NCBI GenBank assembly: GCA_905233375.1 | Contig: CAJOEJ010000015.1 | Coordinates: 1 to 47,670 of the forward strand | Direction: 5' to 3' | Source of the DNA: Paludibacteraceae bacterium | GTDB lineage: Bacteria; Bacteroidota; Bacteroidia; Bacteroidales; Paludibacteraceae | Length of the DNA stretch: 47,670 nucleotides | In this document: positions 24,444 through 32,928 of the stretch, one piece after another | Position numbering within the stretch: position 1 is the stretch's first letter | Layout: each line of letters opens with the position of its first letter | Notes under the pieces: model-generated | What the model saw: the letters and a program-made list of their open reading frames with translations, nothing else | Database searches by the model: none | Told to the model about the DNA's origin: nothing | Translations under genes and position numbers: made by a program

Positions 24444-25187
24444 TTAATTTTTAATCTGTTCGGATGTCTTGCCGAACCGTCTCTCGCGTTTCTGGTAGTC
24501 AACGATCGCCTTGTAGAACTCCTCTTCTGTAAACTCGGGCCAGAGGCAGTCGGTGAAATACAACTCGCTGTACGCCAGTTGCCAGAGCAGGAAATTGCTT
24601 ATGCGGTACTCACCGCTGGTCCGTATCAGGAGGTCGGGATCAGGCATCGAAGCGGTGGTCATAAGGGAACTGACGAGCTGCTCGTTGATGTCCTCGGGTC
24701 GCAAGGCACCTTTCTGCGCCTCGCTCACCGCTTTCTGTACCGCCCGTGTGATCTCCCAGCGCGCCGAGTAGCTGAGGGCGATCACCATTGTCAGCCCCGT
24801 GTTCGCACTCGTCTGCTCAATGCAGCCGAGGAACTTCGCCTTGGTCGATTCGGGCAACCGGTCGATGTCGCCTATCGTCTGCAAGCGCACGTTGTTGTTC
24901 ATGAGCGTGGGCGTCTCTTTGACGATGGTATCCACCAGCAGCGTCATCAACGCATCCACTTCCTCTTTGGGACGGTTCCAGTTCTCGGTGCTGAACGTAT
25001 ATAACGTCAGGTATTCGACACCTAATTCCGTTGCGGCAACGGTGATATTATGCACCGTCTCCACACCTTGTTTGTGCCCGAACATGCGAGCCAGACCCTG
25101 TTTCTTCGCCCATCTGCCGTTTCCGTCCATGATAATGGCGATATGTCGCGGCAAACGCGAGCTGTCTATTTGTTCCTTATAATCCAT
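24444..25187 (-). CDS. uppS: Undecaprenyl diphosphate synthase (cis-prenyltransferase)
   Basis: Makes the C55 lipid carrier for peptidoglycan and surface glycans. 247 residues. Seen: [17 protein letters not shown] near residues 14-30 with the catalytic Asp, [15 protein letters not shown] near 75, and the late [22 protein letters not shown] near 190 with the substrate-binding Arg. Its partner for recycling, UppP, is encoded at 36548. Flanked by DUF6089 (16 bases upstream) and bamA (17 bases downstream). Confidence 0.97.
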   Translation of the reverse strand: MDYKEQIDSSRLPRHIAIIMDGNGRWAKKQGLARMFGHKQGVETVHNITVAATELGVEYLTLYTFSTENWNRPKEEVDALMTLLVDTIVKETPTLMNNNVRLQTIGDIDRLPESTKAKFLGCIEQTSANTGLTMVIALSYSARWEITRAVQKAVSEAQKGALRPEDINEQLVSSLMTTASMPDPDLLIRTSGEYRISNFLLWQLAYSELYFTDCLWPEFTEEEFYKAIVDYQKRERRFGKTSEQIKN

Positions 25188-25202
25188 TGTCTTTTAACTT
25201 TT

Positions 25203-25913
25203 CTACCAGTTACAAATCCTGCACGCTTTCGGCGCTGGGGCAAATTCCACCATCAGGCCCACGGTGAGCATGCCGGTTACATCGCAGTTCATCCAGTTCC
25301 ATCCGTTCAGCTGGTGTTTGTTGTCCAGCGCGTCGCGGCACTCGATATTGTCCGCCATGTAGATATTGTGCTGCCAGGCGACGTTCATCCCGCAATGCTC
25401 GCTGAACTTCCACTTGAATCCGACGCCCAACGGCACATAGGCTGTCGCCTGAACGCCGTGCTTCTCCGAACCGGGCATCCACCATTCGCCGTTATACATA
25501 CCGACCCCCAGACCGATGAAGATATACGGCGTGTACGGACGGATACGGGCATCGTAGTTCCCGCTCGAACCGAACCGGAAGAAATTGAACTCCGCCGTCA
25601 CATCTGCGTTGATGAGCTGGGTCTGCCATTTAGTGTCCAATTTCTCTCCGCGGATGGTGAAGTCGTTGCCCGTGATACGCTGACCGGACACTTTGGCTTG
25701 AATCGCCCAGCGTCTGGTGAACTTATACCGGTAAAAAAGCCCGTACGCTTCACGCGGATGGTTGAAGATATGCGGCGTGGCATCACCCGCATAGTAGCCG
25801 CATCCCGCCTGGAACCCCAACTCGCACAGATAGAATTGCTCATCCGCACGAGCGCTCGCCAATGCGCACACGCACAATACCATTAATCCGTATTTACACG
25901 CCTTTTCAAACAT
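25203..25913 (-). CDS. DUF6089-family outer-membrane beta-barrel protein
   Basis: 236 residues with a signal peptide (LMVLCVCALASARA, cleavage near residue 23). Alternating hydrophobic strands suggest a small beta-barrel (for example FYRYKFTRRWAIQAKVSG, YIFIGLGVGMYNG, YVPLGVGFKWKF). The tail holds closely spaced Cys residues (KACRICNW). The family is commonly encoded beside uppS and bamA in Bacteroidales, which points to an outer-membrane role; no activity is established. First gene of the unit, with its own promoter (25933-25963). Confidence 0.85.
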   Translation of the reverse strand: MFEKACKYGLMVLCVCALASARADEQFYLCELGFQAGCGYYAGDATPHIFNHPREAYGLFYRYKFTRRWAIQAKVSGQRITGNDFTIRGEKLDTKWQTQLINADVTAEFNFFRFGSSGNYDARIRPYTPYIFIGLGVGMYNGEWWMPGSEKHGVQATAYVPLGVGFKWKFSEHCGMNVAWQHNIYMADNIECRDALDNKHQLNGWNWMNCDVTGMLTVGLMVEFAPAPKACRICNW

Positions 25914-25932
25914 TCATCACAAAATAAGCGTG

Positions 25933-25963
25933 CAAAGGTACGCAAAAAAAATGAAATATGCAA
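25933..25963 (-). promoter_or_regulatory. Promoter of the DUF6089-uppS-bamA-skp unit
   Basis: On the minus strand TTG (25961-25963), 20 bases, TACCTTTG (25933-25940). It gives a leader of about 15 bases before ATG 25913. It would drive the whole outer-membrane assembly unit, as no other good promoter is seen before 20532. Confidence 0.75.
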
Positions 25964-25975
25964 GTCTTTGCCCCG

Positions 25976-26012
25976 AAAAAAACGTTTTTTGTCGTTTTTG
26001 TGGCAAAAAACG
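25976..26012 (-). terminator. Terminator after ybeY
   Basis: CGTTTTTTG (25983-25991) and CAAAAAACG (26004-26012) are a perfect 9-bp inverted repeat. On the minus strand the stem runs into a TTTTTTT tract (25976-25982). It lies eight bases past the ybeY stop and upstream of the DUF6089 promoter. Confidence 0.75.
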
Positions 26013-26019
26013 CCCGTTA

Positions 26020-26430
26020 TTAGAACATTTGCAGCGCCCGTTCCTCTTTGGCGGTCATCTGCGCTTTGGTCTCCGGCGTTTTGTCTCCCTGACCTGTCAG
26101 ATGCAGCACGCCGTGGATGAGGATGCGCAGCAGTTCCCGCTCAAACGTGCAACCCACTGTCTCCGCATTCGAACGGACGGTGTCCAGCGAGATGAAGATG
26201 TCGCCGTTCAGCGTCGATGCCGTCGAATAATCGAACGTGATGACATCGGTATAGTAGTCATGCCCGAGAAACTGACGGTTGACCTCCAGTTCCCGTTCGT
26301 CCGAGCAGAAGATATAGTTGATGTTGCCTACGGTAAAACCGTAGTCCGCCGCTACCGCTTTGATCCACCGGTTCACTTTCCGCTCGTCCAAAGCCGGCAT
26401 TTCAATACTGTCTGCAATATATTTAATCAT
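26020..26430 (-). CDS. ybeY: Endoribonuclease YbeY (16S rRNA maturation)
   Basis: Metal-dependent rRNA maturation and quality-control factor, 136 residues. The signature is the metal site HGVLHLTGQGD near residues 110-120 (first two His ligands present, Asp in the third-ligand region, as in other Bacteroidota homologues), preceded by YYTDVITFDYS near 61. It follows the fused spmA-spmB gene by 23 bases and ends at a terminator. Cytoplasmic, ribosome-associated. Confidence 0.93.
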   Translation of the reverse strand: MIKYIADSIEMPALDERKVNRWIKAVAADYGFTVGNINYIFCSDERELEVNRQFLGHDYYTDVITFDYSTASTLNGDIFISLDTVRSNAETVGCTFERELLRILIHGVLHLTGQGDKTPETKAQMTAKEERALQMF

Positions 26431-26453
26431 CTTATACTGAATGCATTATGCTA

Positions 26454-27686
26454 TCAACCGAAGAAAATGGGCGCTATGGCAAACGCGGTCACGACACCTG
26501 CCAGATCTGCCAGTAAACAGCATGCTACCGCGTGGCGTGTGTCTTTGATATTGACCGAACCGAAATAGACCGCTAACACATAGAACGTCGTGTCCGTTGT
26601 GCCCTGCAGGATGCAGCACAAGCGTCCGACTAGGCTGTCGGCTCCGTGCGTTGTCATCGCCTCCAGCATGAGTCCGCGTGCTCCTCCTCCGCTCAGCGGT
26701 TTCATCAACGCCGTGGGTACGGCCCCCGCCATGTCGGGATTAATGCCGCACAAGCCGAACAAATACGCCAAACCGTGTTCCAGCAGGTCCATCGCGCCGC
26801 TCGCGCGGAACATACCTACCGCCACCAGGATAGCGATGAGGTAGGGGATGATTCCTATGGCAGTCTGGAAACCGCCTTTCGCGCCGTCGATGAATGCGTC
26901 ATAGACGTTGATTTTCCGGCACATGGCTTGAATCACGAACCAGCATATGACGCCTAACAGCAATATCGCCGCGGTAGCACCCGAGACCACGGACAGTTTC
27001 TCCGGGGCAAGCCGTGTGGCACCCCATACCAGCAATCCGACCAAGCCCGTCAGACCGATGACCGTACCCAGTACAACCGGGTCTTTTAACTTGATTTTCT
27101 GCGCAATACAAACACTCAAAAGTCCTACCAGCGTAGCTGCGTACGTGGCGATCAGTATCGGAAGAAACACATCCGCGGGGTTGGCGGCACCCAACTGTGC
27201 GCGGTACGCCATGATGGTCGTCGGGATAAGCGTCAGACCCGATGCGCCCAATACCACGAACATGATCATCGCATTGGACGCTTTCGTCTTGTCTTCATTC
27301 AGTTCCTGCAGCTCCGTCATCGCTTTCAGACCCATCGGCGTCGCCGCATTGTCCAGACCTAACATGTTCGCCGCTATATTCATCAGCATCGATCCGAAAA
27401 CCGGATGATCCTTCGGTATCTGCGGAAAAATACGGCTGAAAAACGGGTTGATCGCCTTGCCGAGCGAATAGACCGCGCCGGCTTGCTCGCCTATACGCAT
27501 GATTCCCATCCATAAAGACAGCACACCCGTCAGCCCCAATGACAGCTCAAAACCCGTCTTCGCACTGTCAAACGTCGAGTTCAGAATCACGGAGAAGATA
27601 TCCGCGTTTCCGAAACAAACCGCTTGCACAATTCCCATTAAAACGGCAAGCAAAAGGAGCGAAATCCAAATATAATTCAAAATCAT
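26454..27686 (-). CDS. Fused spore maturation protein A/B (nucleoside-recognition domains)
   Basis: 410-residue polytopic membrane protein joining SpmA-like (about 1-200) and SpmB-like (about 215-410) halves. Markers: GIMRIGEQAGAVY near 60, ANMLGLDNAATPMGLKAM near 110, and in the second half IPYLIAILVAVGMFRASGA near 270 and TALMKPLSGGGARGLMLE near 315. These Gate-type domains occur widely in non-sporulating Bacteroidota; the substrate is not known. Its promoter's -7 box ends four bases before the ATG, implying a leaderless mRNA. Confidence 0.9.
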   Translation of the reverse strand: MILNYIWISLLLLAVLMGIVQAVCFGNADIFSVILNSTFDSAKTGFELSLGLTGVLSLWMGIMRIGEQAGAVYSLGKAINPFFSRIFPQIPKDHPVFGSMLMNIAANMLGLDNAATPMGLKAMTELQELNEDKTKASNAMIMFVVLGASGLTLIPTTIMAYRAQLGAANPADVFLPILIATYAATLVGLLSVCIAQKIKLKDPVVLGTVIGLTGLVGLLVWGATRLAPEKLSVVSGATAAILLLGVICWFVIQAMCRKINVYDAFIDGAKGGFQTAIGIIPYLIAILVAVGMFRASGAMDLLEHGLAYLFGLCGINPDMAGAVPTALMKPLSGGGARGLMLEAMTTHGADSLVGRLCCILQGTTDTTFYVLAVYFGSVNIKDTRHAVACCLLADLAGVVTAFAIAPIFFG

Positions 27687-27690
27687 GCTG

Positions 27691-27722
27691 CAAAATTACA
27701 AAAAGTTTTGGATATATGCAAA
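27691..27722 (-). promoter_or_regulatory. Promoter of spmAB (leaderless arrangement)
   Basis: On the minus strand TTTG (27719-27722), 20 bases, TAATTTTG (27691-27698), then only CAGC before ATG 27686. The expected start site falls at or next to the start codon. The element overlaps the divergent methyltransferase promoter by 16 bases. Confidence 0.8.
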
Positions 27723-27738
27723 AAAAATAGTAATTTTG
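27707..27738 (+). promoter_or_regulatory. Promoter of the methyltransferase gene
   Basis: TTTG (27707-27710), 20 bases, TAATTTTG (27731-27738). ATG 27766 follows 27 bases later. Interlocked with the spmAB promoter on the other strand, so polymerase could hardly occupy both at once. Confidence 0.8.
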
Positions 27739-27765
27739 CACGATTTTTCATTCGTATAGCAGATT

Positions 27766-28560
27766 ATGCATCGTATTTGGGGCTATATTAAGCATTGTTT
27801 GACGGCGTGGAATACCACGGGCGAAGCGATTCATTCGCCGTGGCTGTTCCATCTGGTACGCTTTGTATTGCGCGATACAAACGCTTTCTACTGCTTTGCG
27901 GACATCGAGCGCCGCAGAGAGATGTTGCTGCATTGCGACGATGTGCTGGACGTGACGGACTACGGATCAGGCGGTTCCAAAGAGGGTCTGCACGTGCAAC
28001 GCCGCGTCTGCGATATCGCTAAAGGGCATCTGGAGAGTCCCCAAGTGGGTCAGTTTCTGTTCCGGCTGGTTCATTTCTTAGGTCACGAGATGCAACGTCC
28101 GCTGGAGATACTCGAGTTGGGCACTTCATTGGGCATCTCCACTTCCTATCTGGCAATGCCGGACGGTCGGAACCGTGTCACGACGATGGAGGGGAGCGGT
28201 GAAGTGCTCCGTGTGGCTCAAGGTGTTTGGCAAGCCTTGCGGGTGGAGAATATCCGTTGTGTGGAAGGCAATATTGATAACACCTTATTATCGCATGCGC
28301 GCGAACAACTGGATCTGGTCTATGTCGATGCCAACCATACCTATGAAGCCACGATGCGGTATGTCGGTTTTCTCCTGCCGCGCATGACGGAGAAAGGGGT
28401 CATCGTTCTGGATGATATCCACCACTCCCGCGAGATGGAACGCGCATGGAAAGCCATCCAGAGCGATCCGCACGTTACCACGACCATGGACTGGTGGCAT
28501 GTGGGACTCGTCTTTGTCGATCCTCACTACCTCAAACGCCACTATAGAATGAGAATATGA
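27766..28560 (+). CDS. Class I SAM-dependent methyltransferase
   Basis: 264 residues. The Rossmann motif I is ILELGTSLGISTSYLA near residue 107, an acidic motif follows in VTTMEGS near 127, and LDLVYVDANHTYEA near 178 and KGVIVLDDIHHSREM near 206 match O-methyltransferase-like (Methyltransf_24) proteins. Substrate is unknown. A 100-residue N-terminal extension carries HSPWLFHLVRFVLRD, seen in Bacteroidales homologues. It is 20 bases upstream of the cobalamin adenosyltransferase gene. Confidence 0.82.
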   Translation: MHRIWGYIKHCLTAWNTTGEAIHSPWLFHLVRFVLRDTNAFYCFADIERRREMLLHCDDVLDVTDYGSGGSKEGLHVQRRVCDIAKGHLESPQVGQFLFRLVHFLGHEMQRPLEILELGTSLGISTSYLAMPDGRNRVTTMEGSGEVLRVAQGVWQALRVENIRCVEGNIDNTLLSHAREQLDLVYVDANHTYEATMRYVGFLLPRMTEKGVIVLDDIHHSREMERAWKAIQSDPHVTTTMDWWHVGLVFVDPHYLKRHYRMRI

Positions 28561-28580
28561 ACAATTAATTACAGTTTTCT

Positions 28581-29123
28581 ATGCCGATATATACCAAAAC
28601 CGGAGACAAAGGTCAGACCTCGCTGGCAAACGGTCAGCGCGTGAGTAAATGTGACGCACGCATCGAAGCGTACGGAACTGTGGATGAACTGAACAGTTGG
28701 GTCGGATTGCTCCGGTTCTCCGTGGGGGCAGACCCGATGGGTCAGGAGCTGGAATGGATCCAGCATCGTTTGTTCAACCTCGGCGCGCTGCTGAGCAAAG
28801 CACCCGGCGAGTGGATCTCCGAAGAAGATGTCTATGACCTGGAACGGTGGATGGACGCGATGCAAGCCCGTCTTCCCAAACAGCAGGGATTCATCCTGCC
28901 GGCAGGTAGCGAAGCCGTGTGCCGGTTCCATATATGCCGTACGGTTTGCCGCCGGGCAGAGCGCCGGATGATCGAAGCCGGAGTGTCTGGAACACCCCTT
29001 CAGTTCGTGAACCGGTTAAGCGACTATTTTTTCGTTGCGGCGCGACTCGTCACACACTCGGATGGAGACGCTGATTGGACCTGGAAAAAAGACTTTTGTG
29101 TGGAAAAATTGACGGAAAAGTGA
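28581..29123 (+). CDS. Cob(I)alamin adenosyltransferase, PduO type
   Basis: Transfers the adenosyl group of ATP to reduced corrinoid to make coenzyme B12. 180 residues, helical. Seen: the ATP-binding TKTGDKGQTSLANGQRVSK at the N-terminus, DARIEAYGTVDELNSWVG near 26-43, and CRTVCRRAERRM near 117-128. No cobalamin riboswitch is visible upstream, since the gene follows the methyltransferase by 20 bases. It precedes the T9SS unit, but a new promoter separates the two. Confidence 0.93.
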   Translation: MPIYTKTGDKGQTSLANGQRVSKCDARIEAYGTVDELNSWVGLLRFSVGADPMGQELEWIQHRLFNLGALLSKAPGEWISEEDVYDLERWMDAMQARLPKQQGFILPAGSEAVCRFHICRTVCRRAERRMIEAGVSGTPLQFVNRLSDYFFVAARLVTHSDGDADWTWKKDFCVEKLTEK

Positions 29124-29170
29124 TAAAAAGTGTAAAAATCGTCAAAAATAGTAAAAAAATGTTAAAAAGA

Positions 29171-29202
29171 TTTGCATGTTTCGAAACTTTTTACTACTTT
29201 TG
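29171..29202 (+). promoter_or_regulatory. Promoter of the DUF2795-por unit
   Basis: TTTG (29171-29174), 20 bases, TACTTTTG (29195-29202). It leaves a leader of about 75 bases before ATG 29281. No other consensus promoter is seen between here and polA, so it may drive the T9SS genes and perhaps the housekeeping genes behind them. Confidence 0.82.
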
Positions 29203-29223
29203 CACGATATTTTGAAAAACTAT

Positions 29224-29236
29224 GCCCATACTGGGC
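29224..29236 (+). promoter_or_regulatory. Small hairpin in the leader of the T9SS unit
   Basis: GCCCA and TGGGC pair perfectly around a TAC loop about 20 bases after the expected transcript start. Too short and without a T tract to be a terminator; possibly a 5' stabilising stem. Confidence 0.35.
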
Positions 29237-29280
29237 TCGTTTGTGATACGATTAACGTGTATTTTATAGGATAAAAAAGT

Positions 29281-29508
29281 ATGTATTGGACACTTGAACT
29301 GGCTTCTAAATTGGAGGATGCGCCCTGGCCGGCAACGAAAGACGAGTTATTGGACTATGCCAACCGTATAGGTGCTCCTGCCGAAGTGCTGGAGAACCTT
29401 CAGGAGCTGGAGGGGGACGACGAGGAGCAATACGAGAGCATTCTCGATATATGGCCGGACTATCCGACAATGGACGAGGACTTCTTCTTTGACGAGGAAG
29501 AGTACTAA
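29281..29508 (+). CDS. DUF2795 protein
   Basis: 75-residue acidic protein (WTLELASKLEDAPWPATKDELLDYANR, then an Asp/Glu-rich tail ending FFFDEEEY). The DUF2795 fold is a small helical domain. In Bacteroidales it is often encoded immediately before porP, as here (20-base gap). No function is established. Its place at the head of the unit makes it a candidate T9SS accessory or merely a co-transcribed protein. Confidence 0.85.
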   Translation: MYWTLELASKLEDAPWPATKDELLDYANRIGAPAEVLENLQELEGDDEEQYESILDIWPDYPTMDEDFFFDEEEY

Positions 29509-29519
29509 GATAATTGGAG

Positions 29520-29533
29520 ATTTGAAATTTGAA
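29520..29533. repeat. Two-unit 7-bp repeat at the porP start
   Basis: ATTTGAA ATTTGAA directly spans the TTG start codon of porP (29529-29531). Too short to stand alone, but it matches the 7-bp grid seen at other junctions in the window. Confidence 0.45.
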
Positions 29534-30494
29534 ACGATATATTGTACTTTTGTGGGGGCTCTTTGCCGTGTGGACTGCGAGTGCGCAGTTTGACCCTCAA
29601 ATGGGACAATATATGTATTTGCCAACCGCATTTAATCCTGCAGCGGCGGGAGACGGCGATTTGATGAAAGTGACCGGCATTCACCGGATGCAATACGTGG
29701 ACATCACGAACGCTCCGATGAGCACTTGGTTCTCCTTCGCTTCACCTTTTGTGATCGGCAAAACGCGTCATGGCGCGGGAATACGGTTTCTGAACGACCG
29801 GTTCGGTTTGTTCACCAATCAGTCCTTTCACGCGCAGTACGCATACAGGCACAAGATAGGTAAAGGGTATCTGAGTGCCGGCATTGACTTGGGATTTGTG
29901 AACGTGGGGTTCAAGGGAGACTCCGTCAACCTCAGCCGGATGGGGGATGACTACCATAAGGCGACTGACCCGGCACTCCCCTCCGCCAGCAAGTCCGATA
30001 TGAAATTTGACATGGGACTAGGTCTGTATTACAGCACTCCTGTATGGTGGGTAGGTGCCAGTTACAGCCACTTGACCCGGCCGGTTATGGACTGGAGTGA
30101 CGGTGCTGACGGCTCGACCAAGCAGATGACCCTGGTGGGAACGATGTACGTGACCGGAGGATACCGCTTCCGGTTGAAAAATTACCGCGAATGGGTCTTG
30201 ACACCCAGCGCGTTGGTAATGAGCGATTTTGCCAGTTGGGACGTCAACCTTACACTGATGTGTGTCTATAAGGACCGGTATCGCTGGGGAGTGGGATATC
30301 GTATTGCGGGCAGCGTGAACATCCTGCTGGGAATAGATATCATCAGCGGACTCCAGTTGGGTTACAGCTGCGAACTGCCGACCAACAAAATGCTCCTCGA
30401 GAGTTACGGAAGTCACGAGTTGTACCTGTCCTACGGATTTGACATTTTGAAACCGAAACGTACCAACAAGTACAAATCGGTTCGATACTTATAG
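29529..30494 (+). CDS. porP: Type 9 secretion protein PorP (PorP/SprF family)
   Basis: Outer-membrane beta-barrel of 321 residues with signal peptide (RYIVLLWGLFAVWTASA, cleavage before QFDPQ). The family opening QFDPQMGQYMYLPTAFNPAAAG follows, then alternating strands to the end. In T9SS bacteria PorP partners PorK-N at the outer membrane, linking the motor to cell-surface machinery. Start is TTG, because the next ATG would remove the signal peptide. First of five por genes in canonical order. Confidence 0.94.
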   Translation: MKRYIVLLWGLFAVWTASAQFDPQMGQYMYLPTAFNPAAAGDGDLMKVTGIHRMQYVDITNAPMSTWFSFASPFVIGKTRHGAGIRFLNDRFGLFTNQSFHAQYAYRHKIGKGYLSAGIDLGFVNVGFKGDSVNLSRMGDDYHKATDPALPSASKSDMKFDMGLGLYYSTPVWWVGASYSHLTRPVMDWSDGADGSTKQMTLVGTMYVTGGYRFRLKNYREWVLTPSALVMSDFASWDVNLTLMCVYKDRYRWGVGYRIAGSVNILLGIDIISGLQLGYSCELPTNKMLLESYGSHELYLSYGFDILKPKRTNKYKSVRYL

Positions 30495-30517
30495 TTAAAC
30501 AAGCGTTTAACGCGAAA

Positions 30518-31882
30518 ATGAAAAAACAAACATATATGAAAATTGCAAAGATTTTACCGGTAGCAGTTTTGGCGATTGCTTTGGTGAGTTGTAACAAACC
30601 GGCGGGCGAACTCGTGGGATCAAACAAGTCGGTTAACTTTAAGGAGGCGAATCCTTACGGTATGTTATTTATTAAAAAAGGTTCCTTCATGATGGGTGCG
30701 AACACGCAGTCCGCTGTGTTCGAGCAGCCGGACAACATCCTGATGGTGACCGTGGATGCGTTCTGGATGGACGAGACGGAGATCACCAACAACGAGTACC
30801 ACCAGTTCGTAAACTGGGTGCGCGACTCGATTGCTTTGACCCGCCTTGTGGCTGCCGGAATGACCGATTATGCCATCCAGCCCAAGGACGAGGACTTCGA
30901 TGAGGAGCATTTCGCCCTGAACTGGCGCAAGAAAATTCCTTGGAACAGCAAGGAGGAGGATGTAGTGGATGCATTGTCTCCGCTGTATTACTCGGATGGT
31001 CATTTCAATACCAACCATCTGCATTACCGTTATAACTGGGTGAATATGGACGAGGCGCTGCCGCAACGGAACAAATTCGATGTGGCTACCAGTACCTATC
31101 CTCCCGGAGCCACCGCTCGCGTGGATACGTTCTGGGTTAACGATGAAGGCGAGATCAAGGACTCGACCATCTATCGTCCGCTCAAGGAGCCGAAAGACCT
31201 GCTGACTGAGAAGATCATCTGTATCTATCCCGATACACTCGTTTGGGCGCGTGACTTCCAGTTCTCGTACAACGATCCGTTGCTGCACATGTACTTCAAA
31301 CACCCCGGTTACGCCGAGTATCCGGTGGTTGGTGTGACATGGGAGCAAGCGCATGCTTTCTGCAACTGGCGTACCAAACTGTTCAATTCCTATTCCCCCA
31401 CCGAGGCGAACGAATACCGTCTGCCGACGGAGGCGCAGTGGGAGTATGCGGCACGTGGCGGTCGAAAGATGGCTATGTATCCGTGGGGCAGCAACTACGC
31501 ACGCGATTCCAAAGGTTGTTTCTTTGCGAACTTCAAGCCCTACCGTGGCGCTTACAACGATGATACCGGTACGACCACGATGAAGGTGGCGCAGTTCCGT
31601 CCGAATGATTTCGGTCTGTACGACATGGCAGGAAACGTGTCGGAGTGGACGAACTCGGCTTATCAGAGCTCTGCGAACGTGTATATCCACGACCTCAACC
31701 CCGATTACAGCTACATGGCTCGTAAAGCGGATCCGGACATCCTCAAACGCAAGATTGTGAAGGGCGGCAGCTGGAAGGATATCAGTTACTTCATGCAATG
31801 CGGTGTACGCACTTATGAGTATCAGTATGAGAGCCGTCCGTATATCGGCTTCCGTTGCGTTCGCGCGTACATAGGCGATTAA
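30518..31882 (+). CDS. porK: Type 9 secretion ring lipoprotein PorK (GldK-like)
   Basis: 454 residues, lipoprotein signal with lipobox ALVSC. The domain is of the formylglycine-generating-enzyme/sulfatase-modifying type (about 45-450). Visible motifs are GSFMMGANTQSAVFEQP near 52, WEQAHAFCNWR near 275, RLPTEAQWEYAARGGR near 303, NDFGLYDMAGNVSEWTNSAY near 362, and the closing RPYIGFRCVRA. PorK forms the large periplasmic ring with PorN under the outer membrane; the domain is regarded as structural. Alternative start at MKIAKIL seven codons in. Confidence 0.95.
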   Translation: MKKQTYMKIAKILPVAVLAIALVSCNKPAGELVGSNKSVNFKEANPYGMLFIKKGSFMMGANTQSAVFEQPDNILMVTVDAFWMDETEITNNEYHQFVNWVRDSIALTRLVAAGMTDYAIQPKDEDFDEEHFALNWRKKIPWNSKEEDVVDALSPLYYSDGHFNTNHLHYRYNWVNMDEALPQRNKFDVATSTYPPGATARVDTFWVNDEGEIKDSTIYRPLKEPKDLLTEKIICIYPDTLVWARDFQFSYNDPLLHMYFKHPGYAEYPVVGVTWEQAHAFCNWRTKLFNSYSPTEANEYRLPTEAQWEYAARGGRKMAMYPWGSNYARDSKGCFFANFKPYRGAYNDDTGTTTMKVAQFRPNDFGLYDMAGNVSEWTNSAYQSSANVYIHDLNPDYSYMARKADPDILKRKIVKGGSWKDISYFMQCGVRTYEYQYESRPYIGFRCVRAYIGD

Positions 31883-31947
31883 TAAATATATAAGGTGTAA
31901 ACCGAAAAAAGTTCTATTGATTAAAATATTAAAAACAGATAAACATT

Positions 31948-32880
31948 ATGGCTACAGAAAATGCTGCAAAGCAAGGTTTTGGTGCAAAATTCATGCATGC
32001 GTATGAATCGTACAAAGGTAAAACAATCGTAAACATCATCTATTCCGCTGGTGCTTCGGTCGTTATTATTGGTGCGTTGTTTAAGATTCTTCACTGGCCG
32101 GGTGCAAGTCAGGTGCTTATGATCGGTATGTTTACCGAGGCATTCCTGTTCTTGATGGGTACGCTGGATCATCCGCATCCTGAGTTCCACTGGGAGAACG
32201 TGTTCCCGCAGTTGCTGGAGTACGGAACCAAACCGGAGTTGTTGGAAGAGAAATCAAAACAGGCCCGTCCTTCTTTGTTGGGCGCAGGCGTAGTCGGCGG
32301 TCCGACTACAACCGGCATGCCGACTCCGGGTCAACCCGCTGCGGAAAATGCAGGTGCAGGTGCGAAAGTACCGAGTCTGAAAGAAGAGGATCTCAAGGCG
32401 TTAAAGGACGGTATCGCTGACTTGGCGAAGACGGCTACGCAGTTGTCCGAGTTGGGTAAAGTGGCTCAAACGGGTGTTAAACTGGGTGAGAAACTCGCGG
32501 CTGCTGAAGTGGCAACCGAGACGTATGCATCCAAACTGACCGCTGCTGGCGCTGCTACCGACACCTATACCGCTGCTACCGCCAACCTGGCGCAGAACTA
32601 CGCACAGGTGACCGCCGATATGCAGAATGTAGCCGAGGAGACCAAGGCATACAAGCAGGGTGTGATCGAGGTTGGTCAGAAACTCGCTTCGCTCACCTCT
32701 GTTTACGAACTCCAGTTGCAGGCAGTCAATGCCCAGATGGAAGCACAGAAAGCGGCAGCCGCTGCTGCCAAAGAGGCTACGGAGGCTCAAGTGGCATTCG
32801 CTAACGGTACCAAGCAGCTGCAGAAACAGGTGGCTGACCTCAACTGCATCTATGGTAATATGCTGAGCGCACTCGCATAA
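31948..32880 (+). CDS. porL: Type 9 secretion motor protein PorL (GldL-like)
   Basis: 310 residues with two N-terminal membrane helices (about 27-45 and 54-72). The second helix carries Glu64 in MFTEAFLFLMG and the region between holds Lys46 in LFKILHWPG. By family analogy these match the conserved Glu and Lys of the GldL proton-motive motor. The remainder is a cytoplasmic segment: an Ala/Gly/Pro linker, then Ala/Thr/Gln-rich coiled coil (about 150-305). It forms the rotary motor with PorM. Confidence 0.95.
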   Translation: MATENAAKQGFGAKFMHAYESYKGKTIVNIIYSAGASVVIIGALFKILHWPGASQVLMIGMFTEAFLFLMGTLDHPHPEFHWENVFPQLLEYGTKPELLEEKSKQARPSLLGAGVVGGPTTTGMPTPGQPAAENAGAGAKVPSLKEEDLKALKDGIADLAKTATQLSELGKVAQTGVKLGEKLAAAEVATETYASKLTAAGAATDTYTAATANLAQNYAQVTADMQNVAEETKAYKQGVIEVGQKLASLTSVYELQLQAVNAQMEAQKAAAAAAKEATEAQVAFANGTKQLQKQVADLNCIYGNMLSALA

Positions 32881-32928
32881 GTGCTTGATTGATAGAACGT
32901 AAGTACAAACAAATAAAACACTTCATAA

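Noticed and set aside
28561..28581. Cobalamin riboswitch before the adenosyltransferase
   Set aside because: Only 20 bases separate the genes; there is no room for the riboswitch and no B12-box sequence.
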